A stretch of DNA of 64,000 bases, taken from IMG/VR virus record IMGVR_UViG_3300033148_005058, positions 1 to 64,000 of that record; one strand, given 5' to 3'. Positions 33,834 through 41,222 of the stretch are shown here, one piece after another. Position 1 is the stretch's first letter. Each line of letters starts with the position of its first letter. Position numbers and translations under genes: made by a program. Source of the DNA: a virus. The notes below the pieces were generated by a model. The model searched no databases. It had not been told where the DNA came from and saw nothing but the letters and a program-made list of their open reading frames with translations.

Positions 33834-34260
33834 TGATCTCCTCTTTCACGAGCTTAAAGATGGTGCCATATGGAAGGCTTTCTACTCTCTCATACTTTGG
33901 AGGGGGCTTAGGAACCAGGCGCTCAGGCGCAACAAGTCCTCTACGTGCTATTTCAGCATTAATTAGGTTGAGCCACTCTTTACAGTCCAACGCGTGATCC
34001 CACGCTTGCATCATTTCAGCTTCGGCACAGTCTCTAGCCATGTCACCGCGAGGCCCAAATACGGGATCGAAGTAAAACATGGTCATCTCACGCACCTCAC
34101 AGACCCGCCTGTCTAGCGTTCTGGCGATGTTCAAGAGATGCAGATCGTTTAGATCCTTGACGGCTACGCGGTGGCCGTTGATGTCGTTCCAAACAGGCCC
34201 CTTGTAGTCAAGGGCTGCTTCAGGCTCATGCGGCTCAAAGGTGATGGTTATTTTTGACAT
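33826..34260 (-). CDS. hypothetical protein
   Basis: A 144-residue protein. ATG 34260 follows CGAGGATT and overlaps the stop of the upstream small gene, so it is preferred over the start at 34311. The first 35 residues are beta, and the middle is helical with several Cys and Trp (DRRVCEVREM, DHALDCKEWLNLINAEI). No family recognised. Confidence 0.6.
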   Translation of the reverse strand: MSKITITFEPHEPEAALDYKGPVWNDINGHRVAVKDLNDLHLLNIARTLDRRVCEVREMTMFYFDPVFGPRGDMARDCAEAEMMQAWDHALDCKEWLNLINAEIARRGLVAPERLVPKPPPKYERVESLPYGTIFKLVKEEINE

Positions 34261-34397
34261 AATCCTCGTTCCAGTAATCTGATCAACCATGAAACAAAAC
34301 GGGTAATCCAAGACATTTCAAAGTAGAGCTTCCCAGGGATATATATGTCTTCACCAACGCACTTGGCCCATTCCTGATCCGTCTTTTCACCTGTCAT
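34248..34397 (-). CDS. small amphipathic protein (49 residues)
   Basis: A 49-residue frame with AGAGGTATGCA before the ATG. The C-terminal half is hydrophobic and basic (WITRFVSWLIRLLERGL), suggesting a membrane-surface helix. The stop overlaps the next gene's start by 13 bases. Confidence 0.5.
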   Translation of the reverse strand: MTGEKTDQEWAKCVGEDIYIPGKLYFEMSWITRFVSWLIRLLERGLCQK

Positions 34398-34406
34398 TGC
34401 ATACCT

Positions 34407-34934
34407 CTACAAATCTTTCTCGGCTGCTTCTACAAAATGTGGGGTCATTTTACCCTCCTCAACGAATGGCCTCTTGCGGTCCTTGCTCACGGGACGCATC
34501 TTGGGCCACCGCCCTCCTATAACCAGCTCTTTCCGTAAGAGTTCAACCCGCTTTTCAGCATGGGCAGCGTCTTTAGCCCATACAATACCGTTCAGAACTC
34601 TCCAAATGTGCCATGTAGCTCCGTTCGGGGGCCAACAAGCCCGCTTCCTAGTGAGCCGTAGCCCTTCAACCTCATCATAGTAGATATGGGTTCGGCAAAC
34701 ATCGCAGCTTCCATCCCGCCTCATCTGAACATAAAATGGGTTAAGTCCTTCTTGCACCTTCTTCAGCATCTTGCTGCCGTCTATTATCAGCTTCACTACT
34801 GGAAGCGGGTTACCTATAACCATGGCTACTTTCTCTGCCAGGTCTCGGGTAGAGAAGCCGCCCACAACCCTAATATCCTTGTCGCCAGGAGCGGTGTACC
34901 CTGGCCCTCCAATTACAACATACACAGTCTCCAT
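34407..34934 (-). CDS. hypothetical protein
   Basis: A 175-residue protein starting after GTAGGAGGGAAC. Residues 1-55 form an alpha/beta unit (YVVIGGPGYTAP .. GFSTRDLAEKVAMVIG). A CDVC pair and later Cys/Trp residues follow. The palindrome ACGACTATATCGTCGT lies just upstream of the ribosome site and could be an operator. No family recognised. Confidence 0.6.
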   Translation of the reverse strand: METVYVVIGGPGYTAPGDKDIRVVGGFSTRDLAEKVAMVIGNPLPVVKLIIDGSKMLKKVQEGLNPFYVQMRRDGSCDVCRTHIYYDEVEGLRLTRKRACWPPNGATWHIWRVLNGIVWAKDAAHAEKRVELLRKELVIGGRWPKMRPVSKDRKRPFVEEGKMTPHFVEAAEKDL

Positions 34935-34976
34935 GTTCCCTCCTACGACGATATAGTCGTCTCATTGTCTATCTAC

Positions 34977-35243
34977 CTATTCGAGTTGCGTATCGGAGAT
35001 CATAAAACATTGGAGATAGTCATCACAGTGATAACAGACTACACCGGCCTCCCAGTCAATAGTCCTGAACAAGAGATGGAAGCTACGCCCAAGACAGGTT
35101 TGTTCTGATGAAGCTAGAGCTGGGACAGCTACAGGTGTTGGCTCTGCTTGCGCTGCCCTTGGAGCGCTACAGCGCCCTAAAGCTCCGCCGGAAGCAAAGC
35201 CCACTAGCACTGATCCTACGAGTACCGCAGAACGAATGTCCAT
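34977..35243 (-). CDS. small exported or membrane-anchored protein
   Basis: An 88-residue protein with an N-terminal hydrophobic segment (SAVLVGSVLVGFASGGALG) followed by RCSAPRAAQ. The Cys after ALGR is near, but not in, a standard lipobox. Three further Cys residues lie in the C-terminal part. A signal anchor or signal peptide is likely. Function unknown. Confidence 0.5.
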   Translation of the reverse strand: MDIRSAVLVGSVLVGFASGGALGRCSAPRAAQAEPTPVAVPALASSEQTCLGRSFHLLFRTIDWEAGVVCYHCDDYLQCFMISDTQLE

Positions 35244-35255
35244 CTATCTCCTTTC

Positions 35256-35582
35256 CTAGAGAATAACCGTCGGACACATGTCCGGGGTAAAAGTGACACC
35301 ACCTTCTGCCGTGAAGCTAGCAGAGTGAGCAGGTTGCAACCAAATATACCCCGCCTCATCATCAGGGATCAAATACAGCCATGCGCCACGGTGCCCAATA
35401 GCTTTGCCGCGTATTTTACACACGGGGGTCTCCAATGGGACCAGACGTATCTGTCGCGCCCATCCTCGTCGTATTGGAAACTGCCTCGCCATTGACTTTG
35501 TAAGACGCCGCCTTGTATTTTCTGTTACAATCCATGCCTCGCATAGCTTAATCTGCATTCTTACCTTCTCTATTTCGTTCAT
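35256..35582 (-). CDS. hypothetical protein
   Basis: A 108-residue protein. ATG 35582 (MNEIEKVRMQIKL) is chosen because the longer frame to 35783 lies inside the Cys-rich gene upstream. It has a helical start and a beta domain (AWLYLIPDDEAGYIWLQP). It overlaps the upstream gene by 35 bases. No family recognised. Confidence 0.5.
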   Translation of the reverse strand: MNEIEKVRMQIKLCEAWIVTENTRRRLTKSMARQFPIRRGWARQIRLVPLETPVCKIRGKAIGHRGAWLYLIPDDEAGYIWLQPAHSASFTAEGGVTFTPDMCPTVIL

Positions 35583-35901
35583 AGTACCAGACTTTGGGGG
35601 TAGACCGAACAGCTTTACGCTCCCCCGCGTGCCGCATATCGGCAGCCTCTTTTTTGGCTTTCCAAACGTCAAATGCTCGCTTACGCCTAGCATCTGCTGG
35701 GTGGGCACAGGGGCAATTCTCGCGATACTTACAATGTTCGGGCCGCAACAGAACATGTGCTGTCCCCCTCCCGTGTACCTCAACCATACAGCTCCCTGTG
35801 CAGCCCTCTGGGATGTCTAACTCGTCGGGGCAACAGCCAGATGCACAAAACATTGCATTCTTTTCAAATAGCTCACATACCCGGGGGTTGCTTTTTGCCA
35901 C
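35548..35901 (-). CDS. cysteine-rich protein, possible Fe-S or zinc binder
   Basis: A 117-residue protein starting at GTG with an AGGGAGT site. Nine or more Cys residues lie in the first 65 positions (CASGCCPDE, CTGSC, CKYRENCPCAH), an arrangement suited to an Fe-S cluster or several zinc ions. The remainder is basic and helical. No family recognised. Confidence 0.6.
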   Translation of the reverse strand: MAKSNPRVCELFEKNAMFCASGCCPDELDIPEGCTGSCMVEVHGRGTAHVLLRPEHCKYRENCPCAHPADARRKRAFDVWKAKKEAADMRHAGERKAVRSTPKVWYYERNREGKNAD

Positions 35902-35950
35902 TGTACTAACTCCCTGAGAGCTTTGAGTTTGAAGCGGACAAGAGCGCGGA

Positions 35951-36007
35951 GATCACTTGCCCGCTTCGGGGCAGGATACCTATTCAGTTTTCAATAAAAT
36001 CTCCGCG
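35951..36007. terminator. nested hairpins downstream of methyltransferase gene
   Basis: Stem GCGGAGAT / ATCTCCGC (35951-35958 / 36000-36007) encloses a second stem GCCC/GGGC. It fills the gap between the methyltransferase stop and the Cys-rich gene. On the minus strand it could terminate or punctuate transcription. T run absent, so strength is uncertain. Confidence 0.45.
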
Positions 36008-36018
36008 TGACCTCAGCT

Positions 36019-36687
36019 TCAGAAAGGGATACTCTCTCTCTGTTGCTCAAGTTTCTCGGCTTTCTCGATACGCCGGACGGCACTCTTATAGTAATGCGGG
36101 TCTATTTCTACCCCCACAAACTTGCGCCCTGTCTGTATACAAGCGACTCCTGTACTCCCAGATCCCATGTATGGGTCAAGTATTGTATCACCATACTCAG
36201 TGTAGTTTAGAACGATTGTTCTCAGTAAAGCAATAGGCTTTTGAGTGGGATGTACGCGCTTTTCTCTATGCTCAGAGCCTTTCATTGCACCCATCCAGCG
36301 GTGTCGAATGATCCTTGCTGCCTTGCCTTTGTTGGTCCAAATCAACTCGCAGTCTGAATTATCATTGAATCCAAAAGGCCGTTTGCTTTCAAGGCCATCG
36401 AGTTTATCCCAAACAATCCAAGCACCTGAATGCGGCAATCTTTGGCAATACCAGTTAGCACCAAAAAGCACCACCCGCTCGAAAGCTAACCAAGGTGTTG
36501 GGTCAAAAGGTTCATCATCACCTATGATAGCAGGGAAGTCGTTGGATTCTGCTAATCTGCCGCGCTTGCGACTTTTATAAGCTGTTTTTAGGCTTATTCC
36601 ATAAGGCGGGTCTGTGATGACTGCATCAATTCCCTCAGCTATTAAGGGTAGCAGTTCCAGACAGTCTCCTATAAAGAGATCAGCCAT
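36019..36687 (-). CDS. DNA methyltransferase, beta class (adenine-N6 or cytosine-N4)
   Basis: A 222-residue methyltransferase. Motif IV AVITDPPYGIS (about residue 25) comes before motif I LDPYMGSGSTGVA (about residue 175), the order of the beta class. ATG 36687 follows GCAGGAAC and overlaps the end of the upstream helix-turn-helix gene. DPPY is compatible with N6-adenine or N4-cytosine modification. There is no restriction partner, so it is probably an orphan enzyme that protects phage DNA or tunes gene expression. Confidence 0.85.
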   Translation of the reverse strand: MADLFIGDCLELLPLIAEGIDAVITDPPYGISLKTAYKSRKRGRLAESNDFPAIIGDDEPFDPTPWLAFERVVLFGANWYCQRLPHSGAWIVWDKLDGLESKRPFGFNDNSDCELIWTNKGKAARIIRHRWMGAMKGSEHREKRVHPTQKPIALLRTIVLNYTEYGDTILDPYMGSGSTGVACIQTGRKFVGVEIDPHYYKSAVRRIEKAEKLEQQRESIPF

Positions 36688-37105
36688 CTTTTTGTTCCTG
36701 CTTTGCTTTGCATGTATCCAAAGCCTCATTCAGCATTTCTGTAAGCACATCTATGGTAATCTCTCGCTTATGGGGGTCCCATTCGTAGTCTTGTACCATT
36801 GCCCGAACACTTTTTATCTTCTGAGCTCGATAGCAGATTGAGCCGTTGACTTTTACAGACACTTGCCGGTCTGCTAAGCGTTCGGCACGTTTCTGCAGGA
36901 GCATATCCAGGTCGGTAACGTGTATCCAGAGTTTGGGGCGTCCATTCGGATTATTAAGGGCTAGACGTTTGGTGGCGAGTAGCTTGCCTGTGCGGATATA
37001 TTGCCTAATCTGCATAGAGCTGATCCCGCTATACGCAGACGCATTTCGCACGTCCATGCACTCCTCAGCATCTCGTTCCACCGTTACAGTATACTTGTCA
37101 CTCAT
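36680..37105 (-). CDS. helix-turn-helix DNA-binding protein
   Basis: A 141-residue protein. Residues 18-45 (DVRNASAYSGISSMQIRQYIRTGKLL) are a MerR/Xis-type winged helix. A charged helical C-terminus follows, with NPNGRPKLWIHVTDLDMLL typical of the wing and linker. Preceded by a good consensus-like promoter and an AAGGAGAAAG ribosome site, it heads the operon with the methyltransferase and may regulate it. Confidence 0.7.
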   Translation of the reverse strand: MSDKYTVTVERDAEECMDVRNASAYSGISSMQIRQYIRTGKLLATKRLALNNPNGRPKLWIHVTDLDMLLQKRAERLADRQVSVKVNGSICYRAQKIKSVRAMVQDYEWDPHKREITIDVLTEMLNEALDTCKAKQEQKDG

Positions 37106-37209
37106 TTCTTTCTCCTTATATGAAGTTGCGCAGCTATTATTAGCTGCTATTGACTTTGCATAGTAGGCACATTATCTACTAGCAATGGGATATGTGGCTC
37201 AGTACGGTT

Positions 37210-37238
37210 ATTATATCACAAATCACTAATCAATGCAA
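37210..37238 (-). promoter_or_regulatory. sigma70-like promoter TTGCAT-17-TATAAT
   Basis: On the minus strand TTGCAT (37238-37233) and TATAAT (37215-37210) are separated by exactly 17 bases. They give the best bacterial housekeeping promoter found in the leftward module. The leader to the helix-turn-helix ATG at 37105 is about 100 bases and contains a weak inverted repeat (TAGCTGCT/..AATAGC). It would drive at least the regulator and the methyltransferase. Confidence 0.7.
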
Positions 37239-37249
37239 GTAGCTAAAGG

Positions 37250-37510
37250 CTAGTTTGTAGACATAATGTTACGTTCCAGCATATTTGAGCGAGTTCGCAG
37301 TTCCATAATAGCCTCTCGCTGTTTGCAGACTCTAACATCCAGGTCCTTATAGAGCTTTGCCAAAAGCCGGATTGACATTAGCGCCGATTCAAATAGTACA
37401 GTCATCTCATCCAGAGTCTTCGTGTGCTGGTTGGTTTTGTTCTCAATTTCCGCAATCCAGTTAAAGGTACTTTGATCACTCACGATATTTGTCCTTGTGC
37501 ATTTCGTCAT
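37250..37510 (-). CDS. helical hypothetical protein
   Basis: Up to 86 residues, helical (ALMSIRLLAKLYKDLDVRV). The ATG at 37510 overlaps a tiny membrane gene by 35 bases. An in-frame GTG at 37483 that overlaps that gene's stop (GTGAGTGA) would give 77 residues. Neither start has a clear ribosome site. No family recognised. Confidence 0.5.
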   Translation of the reverse strand: MTKCTRTNIVSDQSTFNWIAEIENKTNQHTKTLDEMTVLFESALMSIRLLAKLYKDLDVRVCKQREAIMELRTRSNMLERNIMSTN

Positions 37511-37628
37511 CGGTTAAGCAGGCTATGCCCGCCAGTGCCAGTATAATAACTAATAGAATACCTCGGCAAGTCCAAACTACGTAAATTGCACCTAGTAAAA
37601 AGATAACTCCCAATGCTTTCTTTACCAT
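37476..37628 (-). CDS. tiny membrane protein (50 residues)
   Basis: A 50-residue frame with two closely spaced hydrophobic stretches (LGVIFLLGAIYVVW and ILLVIILALAGIACL) and a polar end. The ATG overlaps the upstream stop (TGATG). Could be a hairpin membrane protein. Holin or superinfection roles are possible but unsupported. Confidence 0.55.
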   Translation of the reverse strand: MVKKALGVIFLLGAIYVVWTCRGILLVIILALAGIACLTDDEMHKDKYRE

Positions 37629-37954
37629 CAATCTGCACACTTTTCATAAGCAGCTTGAAGCGCGAGATGCGTTTCTGGATGGTCCAGAGAATACGCTGCT
37701 ATAATACTTTGATCAGATTCATGCCACGGTAAGGAGATAGCTAAGTAAGCCTCTATTTTGGCTACACAATCTTTGAGAGTCTTAGCCCTAGCAATACGAC
37801 TGCCTGTATGTACATGGTCCAAGCACCACCAACCGCCCAACTTGTAGACTGCAAAGTGCGTTGCATAAATCCTGGCAGGCATAGGCTCCTTGGTAACTTT
37901 GTTGTCTTTGACCATAGACCGCCAAATCGTTCCCTTGATAGGTTTTAGGCTCAT
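37628..37954 (-). CDS. paralog of the neighbouring gene (short copy)
   Basis: A 108-residue protein. Its first about 85 residues align with residues 1-105 of the next gene upstream: M(S/T)LK, ARIYA, FAVYK, LDH and LKDCVAKIEA are shared. A tandem duplication is clear. It overlaps the neighbour by four bases. Function unknown. Confidence 0.6.
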   Translation of the reverse strand: MSLKPIKGTIWRSMVKDNKVTKEPMPARIYATHFAVYKLGGWWCLDHVHTGSRIARAKTLKDCVAKIEAYLAISLPWHESDQSIIAAYSLDHPETHLALQAAYEKCAD

Positions 37955-38661
37955 GTTTCCACCTCGATAATCTTGTGCGCCACTGCCCAGCGCATTAGCG
38001 ATTTTAGAGCACTACCATTGAGAGGATGTCCCATTTTGGTGAACCGTATCTCTTGCAGCGGCGCTGCCATAATCTCATCATAGGCTTCTTGAGCGGATCG
38101 GTAGCAATTAACCTGCTCCTCAACAAGGTCAAGGCGGATGCGTTCCTCAATCATCTGTTTGGTAATTTTGTGAAAGTGATCTTGCTCCCACAAAGTGCGA
38201 AAGGCACAGGCATAGGGGCAATAGCTATTGTGATATTCTAGTGCAGAGGCCAGTGTCCCGTAAGCCGCCGGCTCTTTAGGCTTTGGTTCTGGCCTAGGTT
38301 TGTATGGCACAACAGTTCGTAGCGCTGCTCTATATTCCTGTACCAGTTCCGTGAGTGATGAGAATAGTTCCGTCCACTTAGCTGGGTCAGGTTCTGACCA
38401 AGGCAGGTTTAGCTGCAGCAACGCCTCGATTTTAGCAACGCAGTCCTTTAGCCTCTTACCAGTAGCCATGTTCAAGCCAGTCGGTATGTGATCCAGTCGG
38501 TAGTGTGTATTGCTGTACTTTCCAACCTTGTACACCGCAAAGTATTTTGCGTAGATTCTTGCTTCTTGCGTTATTGTATAGCTGTCCGGTGTGTCAGGCG
38601 GGTCGCTATAGTACCTTGACATTTTACGCTCGAAGGTTCCGTAGGTATGTTTGAGTGTCAT
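37951..38661 (-). CDS. paralog of the downstream gene (long copy)
   Basis: A 236-residue protein. ATG 38661 (MTLKHTYGTF) is chosen because the short copy starts at the matching place and AGGGAAATT precedes it. The frame to 38808 lies inside another gene. After the shared N-terminal domain comes a Pro-rich linker (PYKPRPEPKPKEP) and a helical domain with Cys residues (YHNSYCPYACAFRTLW). Function unknown. Confidence 0.6.
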   Translation of the reverse strand: MTLKHTYGTFERKMSRYYSDPPDTPDSYTITQEARIYAKYFAVYKVGKYSNTHYRLDHIPTGLNMATGKRLKDCVAKIEALLQLNLPWSEPDPAKWTELFSSLTELVQEYRAALRTVVPYKPRPEPKPKEPAAYGTLASALEYHNSYCPYACAFRTLWEQDHFHKITKQMIEERIRLDLVEEQVNCYRSAQEAYDEIMAAPLQEIRFTKMGHPLNGSALKSLMRWAVAHKIIEVET

Positions 38662-38668
38662 AATTTCC

Positions 38669-39085
38669 CTATTCCCAAGGTGCCTCAATATATTCTTGTG
38701 AGTTATATACAATTCTCGCTGCCAATTTGTTCCACAACGACTCCAGTGCTTTGTACAGCCCTCTCTCTGGTATATCTCCCTCTGTACATTGATACAAAAA
38801 GCAGGCAAGAGATTTTAGCACCTGCACAGGGGGTTTGGTGGAAAATGCGTAGGTTTTGTACGGTGCGATGCGGGAGATCCACCCATAACGCTGGGCAAAT
38901 GCCGCGTGATTCAACTTGGTCATAGCATGTGCCAAATACATAAGCCCCTCTTCATAATCGTTATCTAAGAGCGACGGTTCGCGCATACTCTGATGCTGCA
39001 TTATATGCTGCTTTGCCCAAGGATTGTCAAAAATGTACGATACAATCGTACCGATTGTATCCGCCTCTACTATAAAACAGCTCAT
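38669..39085 (-). CDS. hypothetical protein
   Basis: A 138-residue protein, mixed helical, with several aromatic residues. Its 5' end contains a strong palindrome (see 39039-39061) within codons 9-16. The end is followed within ten bases by the long paralog gene. No family recognised. Confidence 0.55.
   Translation of the reverse strand: MSCFIVEADTIGTIVSYIFDNPWAKQHIMQHQSMREPSLLDNDYEEGLMYLAHAMTKLNHAAFAQRYGWISRIAPYKTYAFSTKPPVQVLKSLACFLYQCTEGDIPERGLYKALESLWNKLAARIVYNSQEYIEAPWE
39039..39061. promoter_or_regulatory. 23-bp palindrome inside a gene start, operator-like
   Basis: GATACAATCG-TAC-CGATTGTATC is a perfect 10-bp inverted repeat with a 3-base centre, 24-46 bases inside the 38669-39085 gene. 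A second overlapping repeat (GTACGAT/ATCGTAC) lies at 39035-39051. Such symmetry suits a dimeric repressor and could act by blocking transcription or as an RNA hairpin near the start codon. Confidence 0.4.
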
Positions 39086-39096
39086 TTGTAAACTCC

Positions 39097-39330
39097 TTAA
39101 TCCAAGTTCGCCAATGCCTCTTTGAGAACGCGCCAGGGGCAGAACTCCTTGTGATTCTGGGGATTTTGAAGCCAGGTAATAATTTCATCTAAACAGGTGT
39201 ATTTGTCCTGTTCTGGCCGGGACCAACAATATGGACAAACCCATTTCCCCATTTCGCTTTTATGACGTGGCGTGTAGTGACTAAGCTCTTCGGCGGCGTC
39301 GATAACATCTTGACGTATAGACTTTGGCAT
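39097..39330 (-). CDS. small zinc-finger-like protein
   Basis: A 77-residue protein with CPYC (about residue 32), a middle Cys and CPW near residue 64, suggesting zinc binding. ATG 39330 follows ATGGAGGTAAC and is preferred over 39348. No family recognised. Confidence 0.55.
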   Translation of the reverse strand: MPKSIRQDVIDAAEELSHYTPRHKSEMGKWVCPYCWSRPEQDKYTCLDEIITWLQNPQNHKEFCPWRVLKEALANLD

Positions 39331-39331
39331 G

Positions 39332-39523
39332 TTACCTCCATGTCTCAAGGCTAGGGGTTAATATCCATTTCTCAATGCTAACAATAGCCCAAAACAACAG
39401 CGACTTAGCTATGTCTCCCGCGTTCTTTGCTAGTTCCGGTGATGTGCAGATTTCTATAACACCCATAGAAGTAGCAGAATCTGCACTCCACCCATAAACT
39501 AGCTAAGCATATTGCGTTGACAT
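39332..39523 (-). pseudogene. small ORF interrupted by in-frame TAG
   Basis: A 63-codon frame starts at the ATG overlapping the upstream stop (TAAATG, with GAGGGTGG before it) and reads MSTQYA, then TAG, then 56 codons (LVYGWSADSATSMGV .. KSLLFWAIVSIEKWIL) to TAA at 39332. An internal ATG at 39466 could still give 44 residues, without a ribosome site. Either a decayed gene or a coding region needing readthrough. Confidence 0.45.
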
Positions 39524-39880
39524 TTACCACCCTCTCTTTTTTTTGGAGAGAAAATCAGCGGCTACTGTTTCGGCAGCAATCCACACAACCTGATTCTTGA
39601 ATTGGATGTCTGACTCACAAGCAGCACCCCGAGAGTACGCTACTACTAGCAGCAACGGACTTCGGTAATCTAAATACCGTGCTGTATTGCATAGAATGTA
39701 CCAAAGCTCATCCGTGTATTTCTCGTAAAGTGTGGCTGTCTCGTTATAGTATGTCAATCCAGGGAACCCGGTAATAGCACCATGTATCACCAAATCGCTA
39801 AGACAACCAGTATCGTCGTTGTCATCCTGCGGTCCCAAAGTCTCGACAAGCCACTCTTTAAACGTTGCATACTCAGGCAT
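39524..39880 (-). CDS. hypothetical protein
   Basis: A 118-residue acidic protein. ATG 39880 follows AGAGGAGAAGAATAAA and is preferred over 39928. Contains ATLYEKYTDELWYILCNTARYLD, helical. It overlaps the upstream small gene. No family recognised. Confidence 0.55.
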   Translation of the reverse strand: MPEYATFKEWLVETLGPQDDNDDTGCLSDLVIHGAITGFPGLTYYNETATLYEKYTDELWYILCNTARYLDYRSPLLLVVAYSRGAACESDIQFKNQVVWIAAETVAADFLSKKKRGW

Positions 39881-39881
39881 T

Positions 39882-40079
39882 TTATTCTTCTCCTCTTGCA
39901 GTCTTCGATAGCTGGGATATAACTTCATTACGCACTTTGTTAATTACACGTAGCTGTTCTTTTGCCCACGTTCGGCTCACCTGACGTGCGCCTTCCTGGG
40001 ACCATAACAGCAACTCTGCATGTGCTTTCCACAGGTGGTCGGAGGCTTTTTGCAAACGTAGTGTACTTTGTGTTGACAT
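39882..40079 (-). CDS. small helical protein
   Basis: A 65-residue basic helical protein starting MSTQS at the recurrent ATTATGTCAA element. No strong ribosome site. Its last codons (GAG GAG) supply the site for the next gene. No family recognised. Confidence 0.5.
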   Translation of the reverse strand: MSTQSTLRLQKASDHLWKAHAELLLWSQEGARQVSRTWAKEQLRVINKVRNEVISQLSKTARGEE

Positions 40080-40081
40080 AA

Positions 40082-40339
40082 TTACACTTTCTGCCAGGTT
40101 TTGGCTTTAATACTCTTTCTCACGTAACAACGCACTTGTGACTTTGTCCTCTTCAGGCGTATTATATCCACAATTGCCCGTGCCCGTATTAGCGGGCAAT
40201 CGAGGATAACGGCCATCCCATCTAAGCGTTCTGGCTCTGCGTTGACTGTCTCCCCCACCACAGGCCCTACGACCCAGGTGCCGAGAAACCTGTTCTCGTG
40301 TGTGGCAAGATCGGCCACGTTGACTGCATACGTAATCAT
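40082..40339 (-). CDS. hypothetical small protein
   Basis: An 85-residue protein, beta-rich (FLGTWVVGPVVGETVN, AVILDCPLIRARAIVDIIRL) with a basic end. The ATG overlaps the upstream stop (TAATG), behind GGAGTTGACA. No family recognised. Confidence 0.55.
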   Translation of the reverse strand: MITYAVNVADLATHENRFLGTWVVGPVVGETVNAEPERLDGMAVILDCPLIRARAIVDIIRLKRTKSQVRCYVRKSIKAKTWQKV

Positions 40340-40626
40340 TATGTCAACTCCTGCATATTCATCAGTTTTACCTGTAGCTCTTCCGCTTCAAACAGGTTAG
40401 TCGCGTTTTGGCTAATACACGAGTGTACCTCTGTCAAGCAATCCTGTACCCTTTCCACTAATCTATCGGCTTCCTCAATATGCTCTACACGAATGTTAGG
40501 TACGTGTATTCGATACTGAGCCAGCTCTGCTCCAGCTTTATCTAGCCAGTGTGCCACGCTTGCCAGCCTAGCTAGCTGCTTCTTTTGCGCTGTAATATAT
40601 AAACTATTCCCATATATTTCTCGCAC
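40339..40626 (-). CDS. helical hypothetical protein
   Basis: A 95-residue helical protein starting at GTG directly after the upstream TAG. Both this gene and its upstream neighbour end in ...ELT with the sequence GGGAGTTGACATA or GGAGTTGACATA, which also acts as ribosome site for the next gene. No family recognised. Confidence 0.55.
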   Translation of the reverse strand: MREIYGNSLYITAQKKQLARLASVAHWLDKAGAELAQYRIHVPNIRVEHIEEADRLVERVQDCLTEVHSCISQNATNLFEAEELQVKLMNMQELT

Positions 40627-40838
40627 TATGTCAACTCCCGTACTTCCAATGTTTCTGGGCGCCCTGCATTATCAAGTGCCAGCTTTGCAGCATATCTTGG
40701 TGGCATGTCATTGTCGTACCATGCTCTATATGGACAATCAGGCAGCTCATCAAGATAGAGCCCTGTATGGTAGGTGACCCACATCTCAACGCAAACCCGC
40801 CAGGCACGAAAGTTGGCATACATTTCATTGTTCAGCAT
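40626..40838 (-). CDS. hypothetical small protein
   Basis: A 70-residue protein rich in Trp, Tyr and Cys (ANFRAWRVCVEMWVTYHTGLY). AAGGAGCGCT precedes its ATG. It is separated from the next gene upstream by a strong hairpin. No family recognised. Confidence 0.55.
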   Translation of the reverse strand: MLNNEMYANFRAWRVCVEMWVTYHTGLYLDELPDCPYRAWYDNDMPPRYAAKLALDNAGRPETLEVRELT

Positions 40839-40870
40839 AGCGCTCCTTCATGTTGGCATAATTGCTACAG

Positions 40871-40899
40871 CCTATGCCACAACAGGGTTGTGGCATAGG
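40871..40899. terminator. strong hairpin, 13-bp stem
   Basis: CCTATGCCACAAC / GTTGTGGCATAGG with a 3-base loop, in the gap between two leftward genes. No T run. It could be a terminator-like punctuation, RNA-processing site or protein-binding site. TTGGCATAATTG beside it resembles half of the 24-bp-spaced elements found further right. Confidence 0.5.
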
Positions 40900-40915
40900 T
40901 CTAGTGACTACGTCG

Positions 40916-41104
40916 TTACTTGCGATACAGTGTCAGATTCAAAGAGCGCCCGTCAATTTTAGTTGCGCCGCCAGTTGTGGCAATGACAAGCGTTTTGCCG
41001 GAGGCGGAAGGCGTGACTTGGACTTTTTCCTCGTCGGTTTCGATCCTGATGACAAGTGTGGTCCCATCCATTTCAGTCTTAATATTCTCCCTGTTGCTGA
41101 TCAT
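40916..41104 (-). CDS. small beta-rich protein
   Basis: A 62-residue protein with alternating strands (TTLVIRIETDEEKVQV, KTLVIATTGG). GGGAGAGGC precedes its ATG. It is the first gene after one of the three intergenic arrays of 24-bp-spaced sites. No family recognised. Confidence 0.55.
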   Translation of the reverse strand: MISNRENIKTEMDGTTLVIRIETDEEKVQVTPSASGKTLVIATTGGATKIDGRSLNLTLYRK

Positions 41105-41167
41105 GCCTCTCCCTTCATAGGACTAATGAATTGTGCGAATAGCATAGCACGACTTCGCTCGCGATAC

Positions 41168-41209
41168 ATCGGCCATTATGCTTAACTTGCGCTAGGCATA
41201 ATGGCCTAG
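41168..41209 (-). promoter_or_regulatory. tandem operator-like sites, array 1 (two units, 24-bp spacing)
   Basis: ATCGGCCATTATGCTTAA (41168) and CTAGGCATAATGGCCTAG (41192) start exactly 24 bases apart. Together they form an 11-bp hairpin (GGCCATTATGC/GCATAATGGCC). Downstream on the minus strand lies GTGCTATGCTATTCG, an extended -10-like element, about 50 bases before the ATG at 41104. The same arrangement recurs at 42825 and 45362. Confidence 0.55.
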
Positions 41210-41222
41210 AACATGTGTTTTA

